In this document: positions 18,183 through 27,199 of the stretch, one piece after another
Layout: each line of letters opens with the position of its first letter
How positions within the stretch are numbered: the first letter of the stretch is position 1
Origin: G963556115 sp963666605
Lineage (GTDB): Bacteria > Planctomycetota > SZUA-567
Direction of reading: 5' to 3'
NCBI GenBank assembly: GCA_965140405.1
Contig: OZ223208.1
Span: forward strand, 2,914,001-2,978,000
DNA: 64,000 nt
Notes under the pieces: generated by a model
Told to the model about the DNA's origin: nothing
What the model saw: only the letters and a program-made list of their open reading frames with translations
Database searches by the model: none
Made by a program: the position numbers and the translations under genes

Positions 18183-18230
18183 TTAGTATAACGTTACACT
18201 AAACTCTACAACATCAATTATGTTAGTCAA
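18183..18230 (-). promoter_or_regulatory. Promoter and LacI-family operator O1 of the regulator gene
   Basis: Minus-strand -35 TTGACT (18225-18230) and -10 TAGAGT (18203-18208) with a 16-bp spacer. The operator TTAGTATAACGTTACACTAA (18183-18202), palindromic at 9 of 10 pairs, directly follows the -10, so it should cover the transcription start. This position fits autorepression by the LacI protein. Confidence 0.65.
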
Positions 18231-18331
18231 ATTTTAATTATAAAAAAGTCCGCTTTAGAAATATCAAGACAAAAATTTTTAAGGGAATAATTGAGAAACA
18301 ACAAATTACTTGTGTGTTTCTTTCATTATTC

Positions 18332-18410
18332 AAATCAGTTCAACCCTGAACAATACAGCCCCATCAAATCCGCATCATTTGAGAGTATTTATGATGGCAC
18401 CCAAACCAAC
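18332..18410. repeat. Diverged repeat, copy A
   Basis: The stretch beginning CAGTTCAACCCTGAACAATA resembles 26040-26105 (CAGTTCACCCCAGAACAGTA) through the following 40 or so bases, including CATTTG and CCAAACCAACA. Both copies sit in intergenic regions beside transport operons. They could be decayed coding remnants (one frame reads Q-F-N-P-E-Q-Y versus Q-F-T-P-E-Q-Y), but no family was recognised. Confidence 0.45.
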
Positions 18411-18564
18411 AGCAAAAAAACCACTTACCAAACAACCACTTATAACCAAAATTCCATCTCCTGAGGGGCAATAAAAAATTTACAAACTGTAATCCTTACA
18501 CATAAGAGATCATATATTAATAATTCCTTATACTATAACACTGTCATCATTAACATGGCAGACT

Positions 18565-18614
18565 AAACTAATAATAAAGCACGCCTAATTCTTGGCGTGC
18601 TTTATTATTAGTTT
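18565..18614. terminator. Perfect 21-bp stem terminator after ridA
   Basis: Arms 18565-18585 and 18594-18614 are exact reverse complements with an 8-nt loop. The GC core (GCACGCC/GGCGTGC) flanked by A/T makes it a strong terminator for the minus-strand unit ending at 18653. Confidence 0.85.
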
Positions 18615-18652
18615 AAATTCTTAGCGTATACCTCAACGCTTAAGTCAAACGA

Positions 18653-19039
18653 CTACTTCTTTCCAGCCCACATCTCAATCTCAACAAGAAAGGTCTCTAG
18701 CAAACCAGTCTGAACAGCAGTACGACACGGTAGTGGTTGATCAAAATATGTCACATAAACTTCATTAAATCTTGGCCAAAGATCCAAATCTGTCAAGTAT
18801 ACATTGGTCTTAAATACATCATTAAGCGTACAGCCCGCATAAGACAATTGCTTAATACAATTCTCCATTGTAAACTTTGTTTGTGCTTCTATATCATCTC
18901 CAATAACGACACCTTCCATATTTATAGATGCTTGACCAGATATCAATACAAACTTACTCGCATTTACTTCTAATACTGGAGAGTATGGACCTGCGGTAAT
19001 GTGTTGTACTGCATCTTCTGGAATTTTTTTAATAGACAC
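18653..19039 (-). CDS. ridA: RidA-family enamine/imine deaminase
   Basis: 128 residues of YjgF/YER057c/UK114 type: G-P-Y-S-P-V-L-E-V near 19, L-I-S-G-Q-A-S-I-N near 35, a D-V-F-K-T-N-V-Y-L-T-D-L strand-helix and P-C-R-T-A-V-Q near 105, with the Arg that binds the enamine carboxylate. RidA hydrolyses reactive 2-aminoacrylate-type intermediates released by PLP-dependent dehydratases and lyases. It directly follows a SelA-like PLP enzyme gene (51-bp gap), the probable source of such intermediates. Confidence 0.88.
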   Translation of the reverse strand: MSIKKIPEDAVQHITAGPYSPVLEVNASKFVLISGQASINMEGVVIGDDIEAQTKFTMENCIKQLSYAGCTLNDVFKTNVYLTDLDLWPRFNEVYVTYFDQPLPCRTAVQTGLLETFLVEIEMWAGKK

Positions 19040-19090
19040 TATTTCTCCTTTTCAAATTTATAAATTACAACTATTTTGCTAACTCTATTA

Positions 19091-20227
19091 CTATCTAAAA
19101 CTTTTTATATAGTTAGCTTCAAATTCTTGAAACTTTTTTATTACAAATGGTAACTCCTCATCGTAAATTGTCATAGGATTTATATAGAAGAACTTACCCT
19201 CTGGCTTAATAAATATCGGGGAATCACCACTCCTCATTTCCTGAGCAATCTCACTTAAATCTAAATCCCCGTTTACTGTCACTCTGACAAATGCCATTGG
19301 TTGACCTGCTTCGTTTGGAAAGACTCTCTCAACACTAAAGAGCTCACTCTTGGATAAGGCACTAATTATCTTCTGAACCATATCCTCTGCTCTTTTATCT
19401 TCCTCTGCTGGGTCTATCTCCATATATTGCTCAATTGCCGAGTACAACCCAATAATTTCCTCTCTGCCAGTTTTTAGCATTCTACCAAAACCGTAGTTTG
19501 GAAAATTAGTTTCGTGTACAATATCCATAAAATCACTCTTACCTACAATGAGACCACTTGATTGCGGTCCACGTAGGTATTTTCCACCACTGAATATCGC
19601 TACTGTTGCCCCCATTTGAGTAAACTTCCACAAATTTTCACGTGGTGGTAACTGAGCAGCCGCATCAACAATAACTGGCAAATTATACTTATTGCCTACT
19701 ACAATTGTTTCTTCTAAAGAAAGAGCTCCTGGAGTATCCAAACCATACGGAGACGATATAAAGTAAAAAATAGCTGCAGTATTTTTAGTTATACAAGCTT
19801 CTAGGTCTTCAGATGACATGCTATCTGGTATATTTGGATAGCCTGCCCAAACCTGTTTGGCTCCAAGTTGCCTGATTACATAATCGTAAGGAATATGCTG
19901 TGCTGACATACTCAAAATCTCAGCTTTTGTAATCTCCTCTATTGATAAATACCGCGTTTTTTTATCGTACATCTTTGCAATTGCACTTACTGCACTGAGA
20001 TAAATCCCTGCATCGGCACCGTTACATATTGCCGAGCTCTCATTATTAGTTAAAGAAGCAATTCTCTCCTGTACTACTTGTTGAAGCTTACCTATCTCCA
20101 CATGATTTCTTGCTGCCTCAGACATAGCATTAAGGGTTTGCTCACTCATTTTTGAGCCACCAACAATAGTATATGTCCCTGCTGCGTTTATTAAAGGAGA
20201 CAACCCTAAATCATCATATATTGACAT
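19091..20227 (-). CDS. SelA-like PLP-dependent enzyme (ammonia-lyase/DgaE type)
   Basis: 378 residues, fold type I PLP enzyme. I-N-A-A-G-T-Y-T (near 13-20), I-V-D-A-A-A-Q-L-P-P (near 186) supplying the ring-binding Asp, and F-S-G-G-K-Y-L-R-G-P-Q-S-S-G (near 212-225) with the Schiff-base Lys are the marks of selenocysteine-synthase-like enzymes that act on small or sugar amino acids. It is not SelA itself: no SelB, SelD or tRNA-Sec is present. With RidA and an amidohydrolase in the same operon, beta-elimination or deamination of a D-amino acid or aminosugar acid is likely. Exact substrate unknown. Confidence 0.78.
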   Translation of the reverse strand: MSIYDDLGLSPLINAAGTYTIVGGSKMSEQTLNAMSEAARNHVEIGKLQQVVQERIASLTNNESSAICNGADAGIYLSAVSAIAKMYDKKTRYLSIEEITKAEILSMSAQHIPYDYVIRQLGAKQVWAGYPNIPDSMSSEDLEACITKNTAAIFYFISSPYGLDTPGALSLEETIVVGNKYNLPVIVDAAAQLPPRENLWKFTQMGATVAIFSGGKYLRGPQSSGLIVGKSDFMDIVHETNFPNYGFGRMLKTGREEIIGLYSAIEQYMEIDPAEEDKRAEDMVQKIISALSKSELFSVERVFPNEAGQPMAFVRVTVNGDLDLSEIAQEMRSGDSPIFIKPEGKFFYINPMTIYDEELPFVIKKFQEFEANYIKSFR

Positions 20228-20262
20228 CTATTTTTTGCCTTTCAAATTAAAGAGCTATAATA

Positions 20263-21489
20263 TTACAATGGAAGTACAGAATACTCTTTACTCTTATCAT
20301 ACCCATAGTCGTTAGGTAGTTTGCTATATGGCGTAGCTACTCTTGCATTCAAGTCCCATACCAATTCACCTGCTCTAAATGTCATCTCACACTCAAGTTT
20401 TTCACTACCTCTATTAGAGCCAAAACTAGTATCTTTAAAATTAAAATCACCCTTACGTACTGACCAAATTGCAACATCAGCTTCTGCACTAACATCAAGG
20501 TTGCCAAGATCGTTTCTACTATACAAAGCAGCAGCAGAACTGGTACAGAGTTTAAAAATGTCATAATACGAAATATCACAACATGACTTTACTTTAGATA
20601 TTGTCGTCTGCATATCAACTGCAGTATTCATGCTCAGAAAATGTAAATCTGTTGAAATTGTATCAGGGTAAAACTTTTGCTCCATAGCAGGTATAGCATT
20701 TCTGAATAAGAAACTACCAGCACCATGACCAAGATCAAACTTAACTCCCTTCTCGCGAGCCTTCCATAGATATGGATAAATAATGTTATTCTCATCAACG
20801 ACAGGAACAGGACCTCTGAAGCAATGGGTTGCAATATCATTCATTTCAAGATAATCTTCAACAAGGGCTTGAAATGGTCGTTCTTTCTTGAAAACCCCAA
20901 AATCAACCATAATGGGACTACCTACCTTGCTCTGCACCTTCTTTGCATAAAGAATATCGCGCCAGTCTGGTTTTTCATAGTGTGCCACCTTGATACCGAC
21001 CAATATATCTTTAAATTCTTCATAGCACTCAATGAAAGCCCCATAATCATTATTCTCTGGGTACTGCTCTACCATTAATGAACTCATTCCATAATCAGCA
21101 ATATTCATAAGCGCCAATACTCGAGTCTTTACTCTACTTATCACACTTGCTTTAAAATGCTCAAAATTACGACAACCAGCCGTACCTGTATCAACCATAG
21201 TAGTAACACCACTTTTGAAACTATGCATATCAGGCTGTATGCTAAAATCTCCCGCCCATGCATTTGGCATGTTGGTGGTATAGTATACATGAGTATGTGC
21301 GTCTATAAGTCCAGGCGTAACCATCAAGTTTGTTACATCAATAACAGTTTCTGCCTCAGCACTATCTAATTTTGTAGCAACTGCGGCAATTTTACCATCA
21401 CACCCAATTGCGACATCACGCACATCATTAATAGAATTTTTAGGGTCAATAACCCAACCATTTTTAAGTATGTATTTATATTTTTTCAT
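20263..21489 (-). CDS. Dihydroorotase-like amidohydrolase/deacylase
   Basis: 408 residues of the amidohydrolase superfamily: V-T-P-G-L-I-D-A-H-T-H-V-Y (near 58-70) gives the H-x-H metal site, G-I-K-V-A-H-Y near 150 the bridging-Lys region, then D-L-G-H-G-A-G near 250 and S-T-D-L-H-F-L near 283 with the catalytic Asp. Sequence and partner match the deacetylase group that travels with SelA-like enzymes and hydrolyses N-acyl amino acids or acylated hydroxyacids. It probably frees the amino acid used by the next gene's product. 12 bp separate it from the TRAP large subunit. Confidence 0.78.
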   Translation of the reverse strand: MKKYKYILKNGWVIDPKNSINDVRDVAIGCDGKIAAVATKLDSAEAETVIDVTNLMVTPGLIDAHTHVYYTTNMPNAWAGDFSIQPDMHSFKSGVTTMVDTGTAGCRNFEHFKASVISRVKTRVLALMNIADYGMSSLMVEQYPENNDYGAFIECYEEFKDILVGIKVAHYEKPDWRDILYAKKVQSKVGSPIMVDFGVFKKERPFQALVEDYLEMNDIATHCFRGPVPVVDENNIIYPYLWKAREKGVKFDLGHGAGSFLFRNAIPAMEQKFYPDTISTDLHFLSMNTAVDMQTTISKVKSCCDISYYDIFKLCTSSAAALYSRNDLGNLDVSAEADVAIWSVRKGDFNFKDTSFGSNRGSEKLECEMTFRAGELVWDLNARVATPYSKLPNDYGYDKSKEYSVLPL

Positions 21490-21501
21490 TTGAATCTCAT
21501 T

Positions 21502-22785
21502 TTATTTTAATAACGTAAGCAAAGAATGCGAAACCCATGGACTCATAGAAATCCAAACATATACTGCCATAAACACTGCTATGAACATACACGCATACTT
21601 CATCGTTGATAGTGAGTCAGACTTTGCTATCCCCTGCCCAATAAAAAGATTAACTCCTACTGGCGGTGTAACAGCACCAACCATTGCTCCAAGGGTAATA
21701 ACAATACCAAAGTGTATTGGAGATACTCCCATATTTTTTAGTATTGGCAGAAATAATGGTGTATATATTAAGATAATCGGTGTGGCATCCAAGAACATCC
21801 CAGTAATAAATACAAGTAAAACTACAAACAACAGGATCATGTTAGGATCATGAGTTATAGTCAACACCCAACTACCTATAAGTAATGGAGTCTGACTGAT
21901 TGTCAAAAGCCTAGCAAGAGCTGTAGCAAATGGAACGATAATAATTACCGCACCAACGGTCTTACAAGTCTTGAGTAAAATAGTCTTTATAGAGTCAAGT
22001 GTTAACTCTTTATGAATAAAGAACCCAACAATAAATGAATAAACCACCGCAACAACAGCTGCTTCTGTTGCCGTAAAGACACCAGAGTAAATACCACCTA
22101 AAATTATTACTGGAGAAAATAGTGCCCATTTTGCATCCCAAAACGTACTTCGTACACTTGTAAATGACATCTTTATGTCAGGGTGTGCAACATCGACACC
22201 AGTTACTAATGCATAAATAGTATTTGTAGCTATCAATGCTATCGCCACAAAAATACCTGGTAAAAATCCTGCAATAAACATATCTGAAACAGAAACCTCA
22301 GCTACCACAGCATAGATGATCATTACTACTGAAGGCGGGATAATAGCACCCAAAGTACCAGAAATAGCACCCAATGCACCAGAGTATCCTGAGTTATAGC
22401 CTTTTTTATTCATCTCTGGAATCATCATACCACCGATTGCGGCAGTAGTTGCGCTTGCTGAGCCACTAATTGCTCCAAAGAATGCGCATGAAAGAACCAT
22501 AATAGAGCCAAGGCTACCGGGAAGCTTGAGCAATATACTAGAAGAGAATGCGACCAAGCGTTTAGAAAGCCCACCTGTTTCCATCAAATTACCAACAAGT
22601 ATGAAAAGTGGCACAGCGATATATGAAAAATTATTCAATCCAGTAAATGTAACCTGTGACACAATTGAAGTTTGTACATCAGCGAGGTAAGCAAACAGTA
22701 AGGCTGCAATACCTAGTGAATAGGCAATAGGTATGCCAAATATTGCTAATGCCAAAAAGAACAATAAAATTACTAATGCAGTCAT
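21502..22785 (-). CDS. TRAP transporter large permease DctM-like (system 1)
   Basis: 427 residues, about 12 membrane segments, with G-S-A-S-A-T-T-A-A-I-G near 105-115, G-T-L-G-A-I-I-P-P-S-V near 142-152 and G-A-V-T-P-P-V-G-V-N near 370, the conserved DctM motifs. It uses the sodium gradient to import the ligand delivered by the binding protein. The stop of the small permease is 1 bp upstream. Part of the RidA/PLP/amidohydrolase unit, so the ligand is probably an acylated amino acid or related acid. Confidence 0.88.
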   Translation of the reverse strand: MTALVILLFFLALAIFGIPIAYSLGIAALLFAYLADVQTSIVSQVTFTGLNNFSYIAVPLFILVGNLMETGGLSKRLVAFSSSILLKLPGSLGSIMVLSCAFFGAISGSASATTAAIGGMMIPEMNKKGYNSGYSGALGAISGTLGAIIPPSVVMIIYAVVAEVSVSDMFIAGFLPGIFVAIALIATNTIYALVTGVDVAHPDIKMSFTSVRSTFWDAKWALFSPVIILGGIYSGVFTATEAAVVAVVYSFIVGFFIHKELTLDSIKTILLKTCKTVGAVIIIVPFATALARLLTISQTPLLIGSWVLTITHDPNMILLFVVLLVFITGMFLDATPIILIYTPLFLPILKNMGVSPIHFGIVITLGAMVGAVTPPVGVNLFIGQGIAKSDSLSTMKYACMFIAVFMAVYVWISMSPWVSHSLLTLLK

Positions 22786-22786
22786 C

Positions 22787-23260
22787 CTATTTCTCTACCT
22801 CCAATTCTTTTTTTCTTAACGCATTAATGAAGCGTTGCACATAACGAACCCCGATTAAAAAAAACATTAATAGCTCTATCCCATACATAAAACTCATAGG
22901 GATCTCTAGTGCTGGAGAAAGCTGATCAACAGCAAGAGCATTCTTAATCATATAAATGGTTTGATATGAGATAAAGAAAGAAAATCCTGCACATATAAGT
23001 TCCACACACCGATCGCGTACTGCTTTTATTTTTTCCCCAATCAGCAATTCAAGCAACTCAATCTTGATCATAGAGTTATCTCTTACTGCAATAGAGGCAG
23101 ATAAATATACAAGTATGATATATGAAAAGCGTGATACCTCTTCAGACCAATCAAGAGGCAGATTGAAGACAAAGCGAAATAAAACCTGTATAAAGGTTAT
23201 ACAGCTCAATATCACAATCAAAACAACACTAATTTTATCATCTAGTCGACTAAGCAACAT
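22787..23260 (-). CDS. TRAP transporter small permease DctQ-like (system 1)
   Basis: 157 residues from ATG 23260, where GGAG sits 7 bp upstream; the longer frame to 23323 lacks a good site. Four hydrophobic segments with the family pattern V-L-F-R-F-V-F-N-L-P-L-D-W-S-E-E-V-S-R near residues 25-45 identify it. It bridges DctM and the binding protein. The high Glu/Lys C-terminal tail faces the cytoplasm. Confidence 0.84.
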   Translation of the reverse strand: MLLSRLDDKISVVLIVILSCITFIQVLFRFVFNLPLDWSEEVSRFSYIILVYLSASIAVRDNSMIKIELLELLIGEKIKAVRDRCVELICAGFSFFISYQTIYMIKNALAVDQLSPALEIPMSFMYGIELLMFFLIGVRYVQRFINALRKKELEVEK

Positions 23261-23406
23261 TTCACACTCCATTTGATTTAATAATGCCCAACTAAGCACT
23301 ATGCTTACATTACCTTTATACACTAATTATTACATAATAATTTATAAAATAAGTAAGGAACCAAAATTTTACTATCATGTATTTAAATTAAGTATTGTTA
23401 ATACAC

Positions 23407-24399
23407 TTACATACCCATTTCACTCTTTAAAAGCTTGAATAATACAGGGTCACTCTTATTGCCATACTCCTCAATAACGCTGAAGCCTTTCTTGAAGAGA
23501 TCAGCCTTGACTGAATCATCAACGTCATTAATCTTCACCTTACCAGTAGCAATTAATTTATCATAAGCGTCCTTCTCACCAACGCTCCAATTGTCATTCA
23601 TATAGTTTCTAGCAAGAGCGATACCCTCTTCAAAAATCTTTTGATCCTCTACTGACATATTATCAAAGTAACTTTTACTAACCACAAAACATACAAGCGA
23701 CGCTATATCTTTAGTTAGTGAAATATATGGCTGAACCTCTTGAAAATTATTACTCAAAATAGTTGTAAGTGGGTTAAACTGTCCATCTACAACGCCCTGT
23801 TGCATTGCTGAGAATAGTTCACTAAATGACATTGGTACTGGATTTGCGCCAACTTCTTTGAAGAAATCTAACAAAAATGCATTTTGCACACAACGAAGCT
23901 TTATACCTTCAATATCAGCAGCCGTTACTATTGGATGTACACTATTTGAAATGTTTGTAAAACCTATAATACCAAAACCAAAGCCGATTAGATTAGATTT
24001 CTTAAGAGTCGCAAGAAGTTCATTCCCAAATTTCCCGTTTAGCAAACGCTCAATATCATCAGCGTTCTTTAAAAGATATGGTGATGATAAAAGATTAAAA
24101 CTCTTATCAAAGTTTGAAAGAGCAGATGTACCACTTGGGCACATTTGAATAATTCCTTGCTGCATCTGTTCAATAGCTTCCTTATCATCTCCCAACTGAT
24201 TATTAGGAAAAATCTGAACATCATAGCGCCCCTCAGTCTTTTCCTCAACATACTTCTCCATAAGCCTCAAACCAATTACTTCGTTATTGGTCTCCGGCAA
24301 ACCAGCAGAAATCCTAAACACCTTTGGTCCAGCTATGGCTTGACCACAATTTGCCACGACTAAAACAACTGTAAAAATACTTAGTAGAAATTTTTTCAT
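23407..24399 (-). CDS. TRAP transporter periplasmic binding protein DctP-like (system 1)
   Basis: 330 residues from ATG 24399 (GGAGAG upstream); the long N-terminal extension of the open frame is not coding-like. Signal peptide 1-23 (cleavage near A-I-A-G-P). The family features F-P-N-N-Q-L-G-D-D-K-E-A-I-E (near 48-62) and G-I-K-L-R-C-V-Q-N with an Arg that clamps the ligand carboxylate (near 148) show it binds an organic acid. It leads the minus-strand unit ending at ridA. Confidence 0.86.
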   Translation of the reverse strand: MKKFLLSIFTVVLVVANCGQAIAGPKVFRISAGLPETNNEVIGLRLMEKYVEEKTEGRYDVQIFPNNQLGDDKEAIEQMQQGIIQMCPSGTSALSNFDKSFNLLSSPYLLKNADDIERLLNGKFGNELLATLKKSNLIGFGFGIIGFTNISNSVHPIVTAADIEGIKLRCVQNAFLLDFFKEVGANPVPMSFSELFSAMQQGVVDGQFNPLTTILSNNFQEVQPYISLTKDIASLVCFVVSKSYFDNMSVEDQKIFEEGIALARNYMNDNWSVGEKDAYDKLIATGKVKINDVDDSVKADLFKKGFSVIEEYGNKSDPVLFKLLKSEMGM

Positions 24400-24816
24400 A
24401 AGTCTCTCCATTTTATAAATAATAAACTGACACGATATCATACTAAAATTAAGTTTTACAACCACTACAATCATACAATTATTATGAATACATAAAATAT
24501 TTAATAATGACAACTTGATATTTAATAAACAGACAACAAGCTCAAGCAAATACATACACACAGGTAGTAAAAACAACCCACCAATGCACTAAATTTAAAA
24601 TTGTTGCCTATAGCCTACCATAAAGGCAGGTATTAATCAAATATATTTTTAGATTTTTCAGAATATTTGTAAGAAAACCCTATTTTCATAAAGATAGTTA
24701 TTAAAAATGGCGCTTAGTATGCGTAGAGTAATCTTACATTTAGTTAGATTTGATCAACTTAATATATTAAGTTACGTATGACGAGTATCAGAACATAGTA
24801 TTTTATAAAAACTATT
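24400..24816. other. Intergenic region upstream of TRAP system 1
   Basis: 417 bp, AT-rich, between the regulator stop and the dctP start. It must carry the dctP promoter, but no clear -35/-10 pair or palindrome could be chosen. Confidence 0.5.
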
Positions 24817-25491
24817 TTACTTGCTCTCACCCTCTGGAGAAAGGTTACGAACTTGTTCAAGATAGTTATATAAAGTAAATTTCGATATTCCAAGGAATTC
24901 ACAAACACGTTCGCTTGATTTTGAGATTAAAAAAGCGCCCTTTTGGTCAAGAAGAGAAATAAACTGTTTTTTCTCATCACGGTTCATAATCTCAGGCTTA
25001 ACGCCAATCTGTAGAACCGAATTTTCAATCAAAGCGCCTAGCAACTCATTAACATTGCCTGCAAAAATTTCTCTATCTTGGCTTTTATTAGCAGGCATAG
25101 ACTGTTGCATACCTGAAAAATTCTTGAGTTTATCAATTAAATTACCTAGCCCCGTTATATCAAAATTAACACAAAGAGACCCAATTACTTCATCTTTTGA
25201 ATTTCTCATAAAAATCGTTGAAGATTTTACCAATTTACCATTATGTAAATGAGTTATATAGTTATACTCATCCCCATTTTCAGAAGGATTTCTCAACACT
25301 TCTAACCCAAGGTTGCTACCACAATCACCGACCTTTCTGCCTGTAATATGACCATTCTCAATAGCAACAATCGTATGATTATAATCCTTTGTTAAATCAT
25401 GCAAAACTACCTCACACTCAGGACCAAATTGCTCTGCAAGCATCTTTGTTAAGCGTTTTAAAAATTTTAATTCATCCTGTATTTGTTCCAT
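24817..25491 (-). CDS. YheO/DauR-like transcriptional regulator (PAS plus helix-turn-helix)
   Basis: 224 residues. The N-terminal YheO-type PAS domain (E-V-V-L-H-D-L near 27; S-L-C-V-N-F-D near 105) is followed by a C-terminal HTH_22 domain ending L-G-I-S-K-F-T-L-Y-N-Y-L (near 199-210). Relatives such as DauR control D-amino-acid catabolism. It lies just upstream of, and in the same direction as, the TRAP/amidohydrolase/PLP/RidA unit and most likely controls it, which supports a D-amino acid or N-acyl-amino acid substrate. Confidence 0.8.
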   Translation of the reverse strand: MEQIQDELKFLKRLTKMLAEQFGPECEVVLHDLTKDYNHTIVAIENGHITGRKVGDCGSNLGLEVLRNPSENGDEYNYITHLHNGKLVKSSTIFMRNSKDEVIGSLCVNFDITGLGNLIDKLKNFSGMQQSMPANKSQDREIFAGNVNELLGALIENSVLQIGVKPEIMNRDEKKQFISLLDQKGAFLISKSSERVCEFLGISKFTLYNYLEQVRNLSPEGESK

Positions 25492-26416
25492 AATTTTACC
25501 AATATAACCTATCTTTATTTACCAATTCTTCAGAGTTTCATTGCTTACAAGTTATCACAAAATAATTCCTATTATTATAACTTAGTATACTAGAGTATAT
25601 CTTTGAAAAGCAATATTGTCAAACTTATTTTTTGATAGGTAATGTTTGATTTCTTACGAAATAATATACTTTACCCTAATATCTAAAAATTTATTATAAT
25701 AATTGCACTCTTTTATCAATTTACAGTTTTAGCCTACTAGTTTCCGTGTAAATTAATGCAAAAAATATCAATTTGCAAATAGAATCCAGAAATATCATTT
25801 ATGATATCATCAATATGCCCATAAGTATTAACAGTAATTTCACTAGAACGAAGAGATCTATCTGAAATAGTAAGCAATATTGAATCACAATTTTATCGAA
25901 GCAAAGGTGTTTTTGTAAAAGAACATACACAACTTATATATTTGCAAAATTTAGGTGTTCAAATACTTACAATAGATAGAAAAGTTCAACTTGATATATA
26001 AATAACAATAATAAATCGAAGTATTTTACTCTGAATAAAGCAGTTCACCCCAGAACAGTATAGACCCAACAAATCTACTTCATTTGCTGACACCAAAACC
26101 AACATCTAACCAAGAAAAAAAATATTAATGAAGTTTAGCTTCGGAACAAGATTGAAACTAGCAACTCTTTCCCACAGCCACAATATTTACGAGGCATTTA
26201 CTTTGCCTATTTTAATAATTTTAATTTTAAATGTTAAAATTATATCTTTTAGTTGAAAAAAGACCCACAATATGGTAGAATATATTGTATAATTGTTAAA
26301 ATAGTAATATTATGCATGTCTTTATATCAATATATTTTAGAATTTTGCCATACTTACAATTTTAGATATTTAACATTTGAATCAAAAGAATAGAGTAATA
26401 TATTAGGATTATTATA
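25492..26416. other. Long divergent intergenic region with a decayed repeat
   Basis: 925 bp separating two divergently transcribed regulators. It contains repeat copy B (26040-26105) and, just before it (about 25905-26000), a plus-strand stretch reading K-G-V-F-V-K-E-H-T-Q-L-I-Y-L that ends in a stop. That stretch may be the tail of a dead gene, but it was not recognised. Both regulator promoters must lie here. Confidence 0.45.
26040..26105. repeat. Diverged repeat, copy B
   Basis: Partner of the copy at 18332-18410, with recognisable blocks CAGTTCA, GAACA, TCATTTG and CCAAAACCAACA in the same order; about 13 bases present in copy A are missing here. Confidence 0.45.
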
Positions 26417-27199
26417 ATGGGAAAAGTTTCAGCGCGTAAAAAACATATTATAAATATTATAACTGATAAAAAGCTTGTTTTTATTAATGAGTTGAGCGAA
26501 CTCCTCAATGTTTCTTCAATGACTATCAGAAGGTACATAAAAGAACTTGAAAACAGCGGAATGATAACTATTCACAATGGCGTTGTATTGCTTAATGAGG
26601 AATTTGATAATACAGATGATAAGCACTACTCTCTTTATAATGCCGCCACAGTTAACGTTGACAAAAAGAGGGCAATCGGTAATGAAGCTGTCAAACTAAT
26701 ACAAGAAAATGAAGTTATTATTATTGATACAGGTTCAACTTGCGAATTTATTGCCAAGGCTATTCCTAAATCACTAGATATTACTACTATTTGCTATACT
26801 CTAAATGTGTTTATGGAAATATATAACAAAAAAAGCAAAATAATTTTTGGCGGTGGTTACTTTCATAAAAACTCTATGATGTTTGAAAGTAGCGAGTCTA
26901 TCCAGCTTATTGCTAATAACAGAGCTTCTCTAGCTTTTATTTCAGCTAGTGGTATCAATCTTGATCTTGGAGTTACATGTGAGAATTATTATGAACAAAA
27001 GGTAAAAGTAGCAGCACTGAATTCCAGTTTAAAAAAGGTTCTTGTTGCAGATAGCAGCAAGTTCGGGAAGGTCAGAGTTGCGCATTTTGCTGAAGTTTCT
27101 GATTTTGATATGGTTATAACTGATAGATTACTCGATCAGGAGTTTATTGATTATTTTACAGAAAACAATATACCTATTATTCTTGCTGACCCTGAGTAG
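26417..27199 (+). CDS. DeoR-family transcriptional regulator
   Basis: 260 residues. Winged helix L-N-V-S-S-M-T-I-R-R-Y-I-K-E-L-E (near 27-42) followed by the DeoR sugar-phosphate sensor: V-D-K-K-R-A-I-G-N-E-A near 84-94, I-I-D-T-G-S-T-C near 107 and V-A-D-S-S-K-F-G-K near 212. It precedes, on the same strand, the binding protein/ATPase/permease/kinase/aldolase unit, and a phosphorylated sugar from that pathway is its likely effector. A 589-bp gap separates it from the transporter, so it is probably transcribed separately. Confidence 0.85.
   Translation: MGKVSARKKHIINIITDKKLVFINELSELLNVSSMTIRRYIKELENSGMITIHNGVVLLNEEFDNTDDKHYSLYNAATVNVDKKRAIGNEAVKLIQENEVIIIDTGSTCEFIAKAIPKSLDITTICYTLNVFMEIYNKKSKIIFGGGYFHKNSMMFESSESIQLIANNRASLAFISASGINLDLGVTCENYYEQKVKVAALNSSLKKVLVADSSKFGKVRVAHFAEVSDFDMVITDRLLDQEFIDYFTENNIPIILADPE

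Noticed and set aside
19091..20227. True selenocysteine synthase (SelA)
   Set aside because: No SelB, SelD or tRNA-Sec nearby, and it sits in an operon with an amidohydrolase, RidA and a TRAP importer.
26417..27199. DeoR regulator as controller of the TRAP/RidA unit
   Set aside because: It is divergent from that unit, which has its own YheO-like regulator; the deoxysugar genes lie downstream on its own strand.
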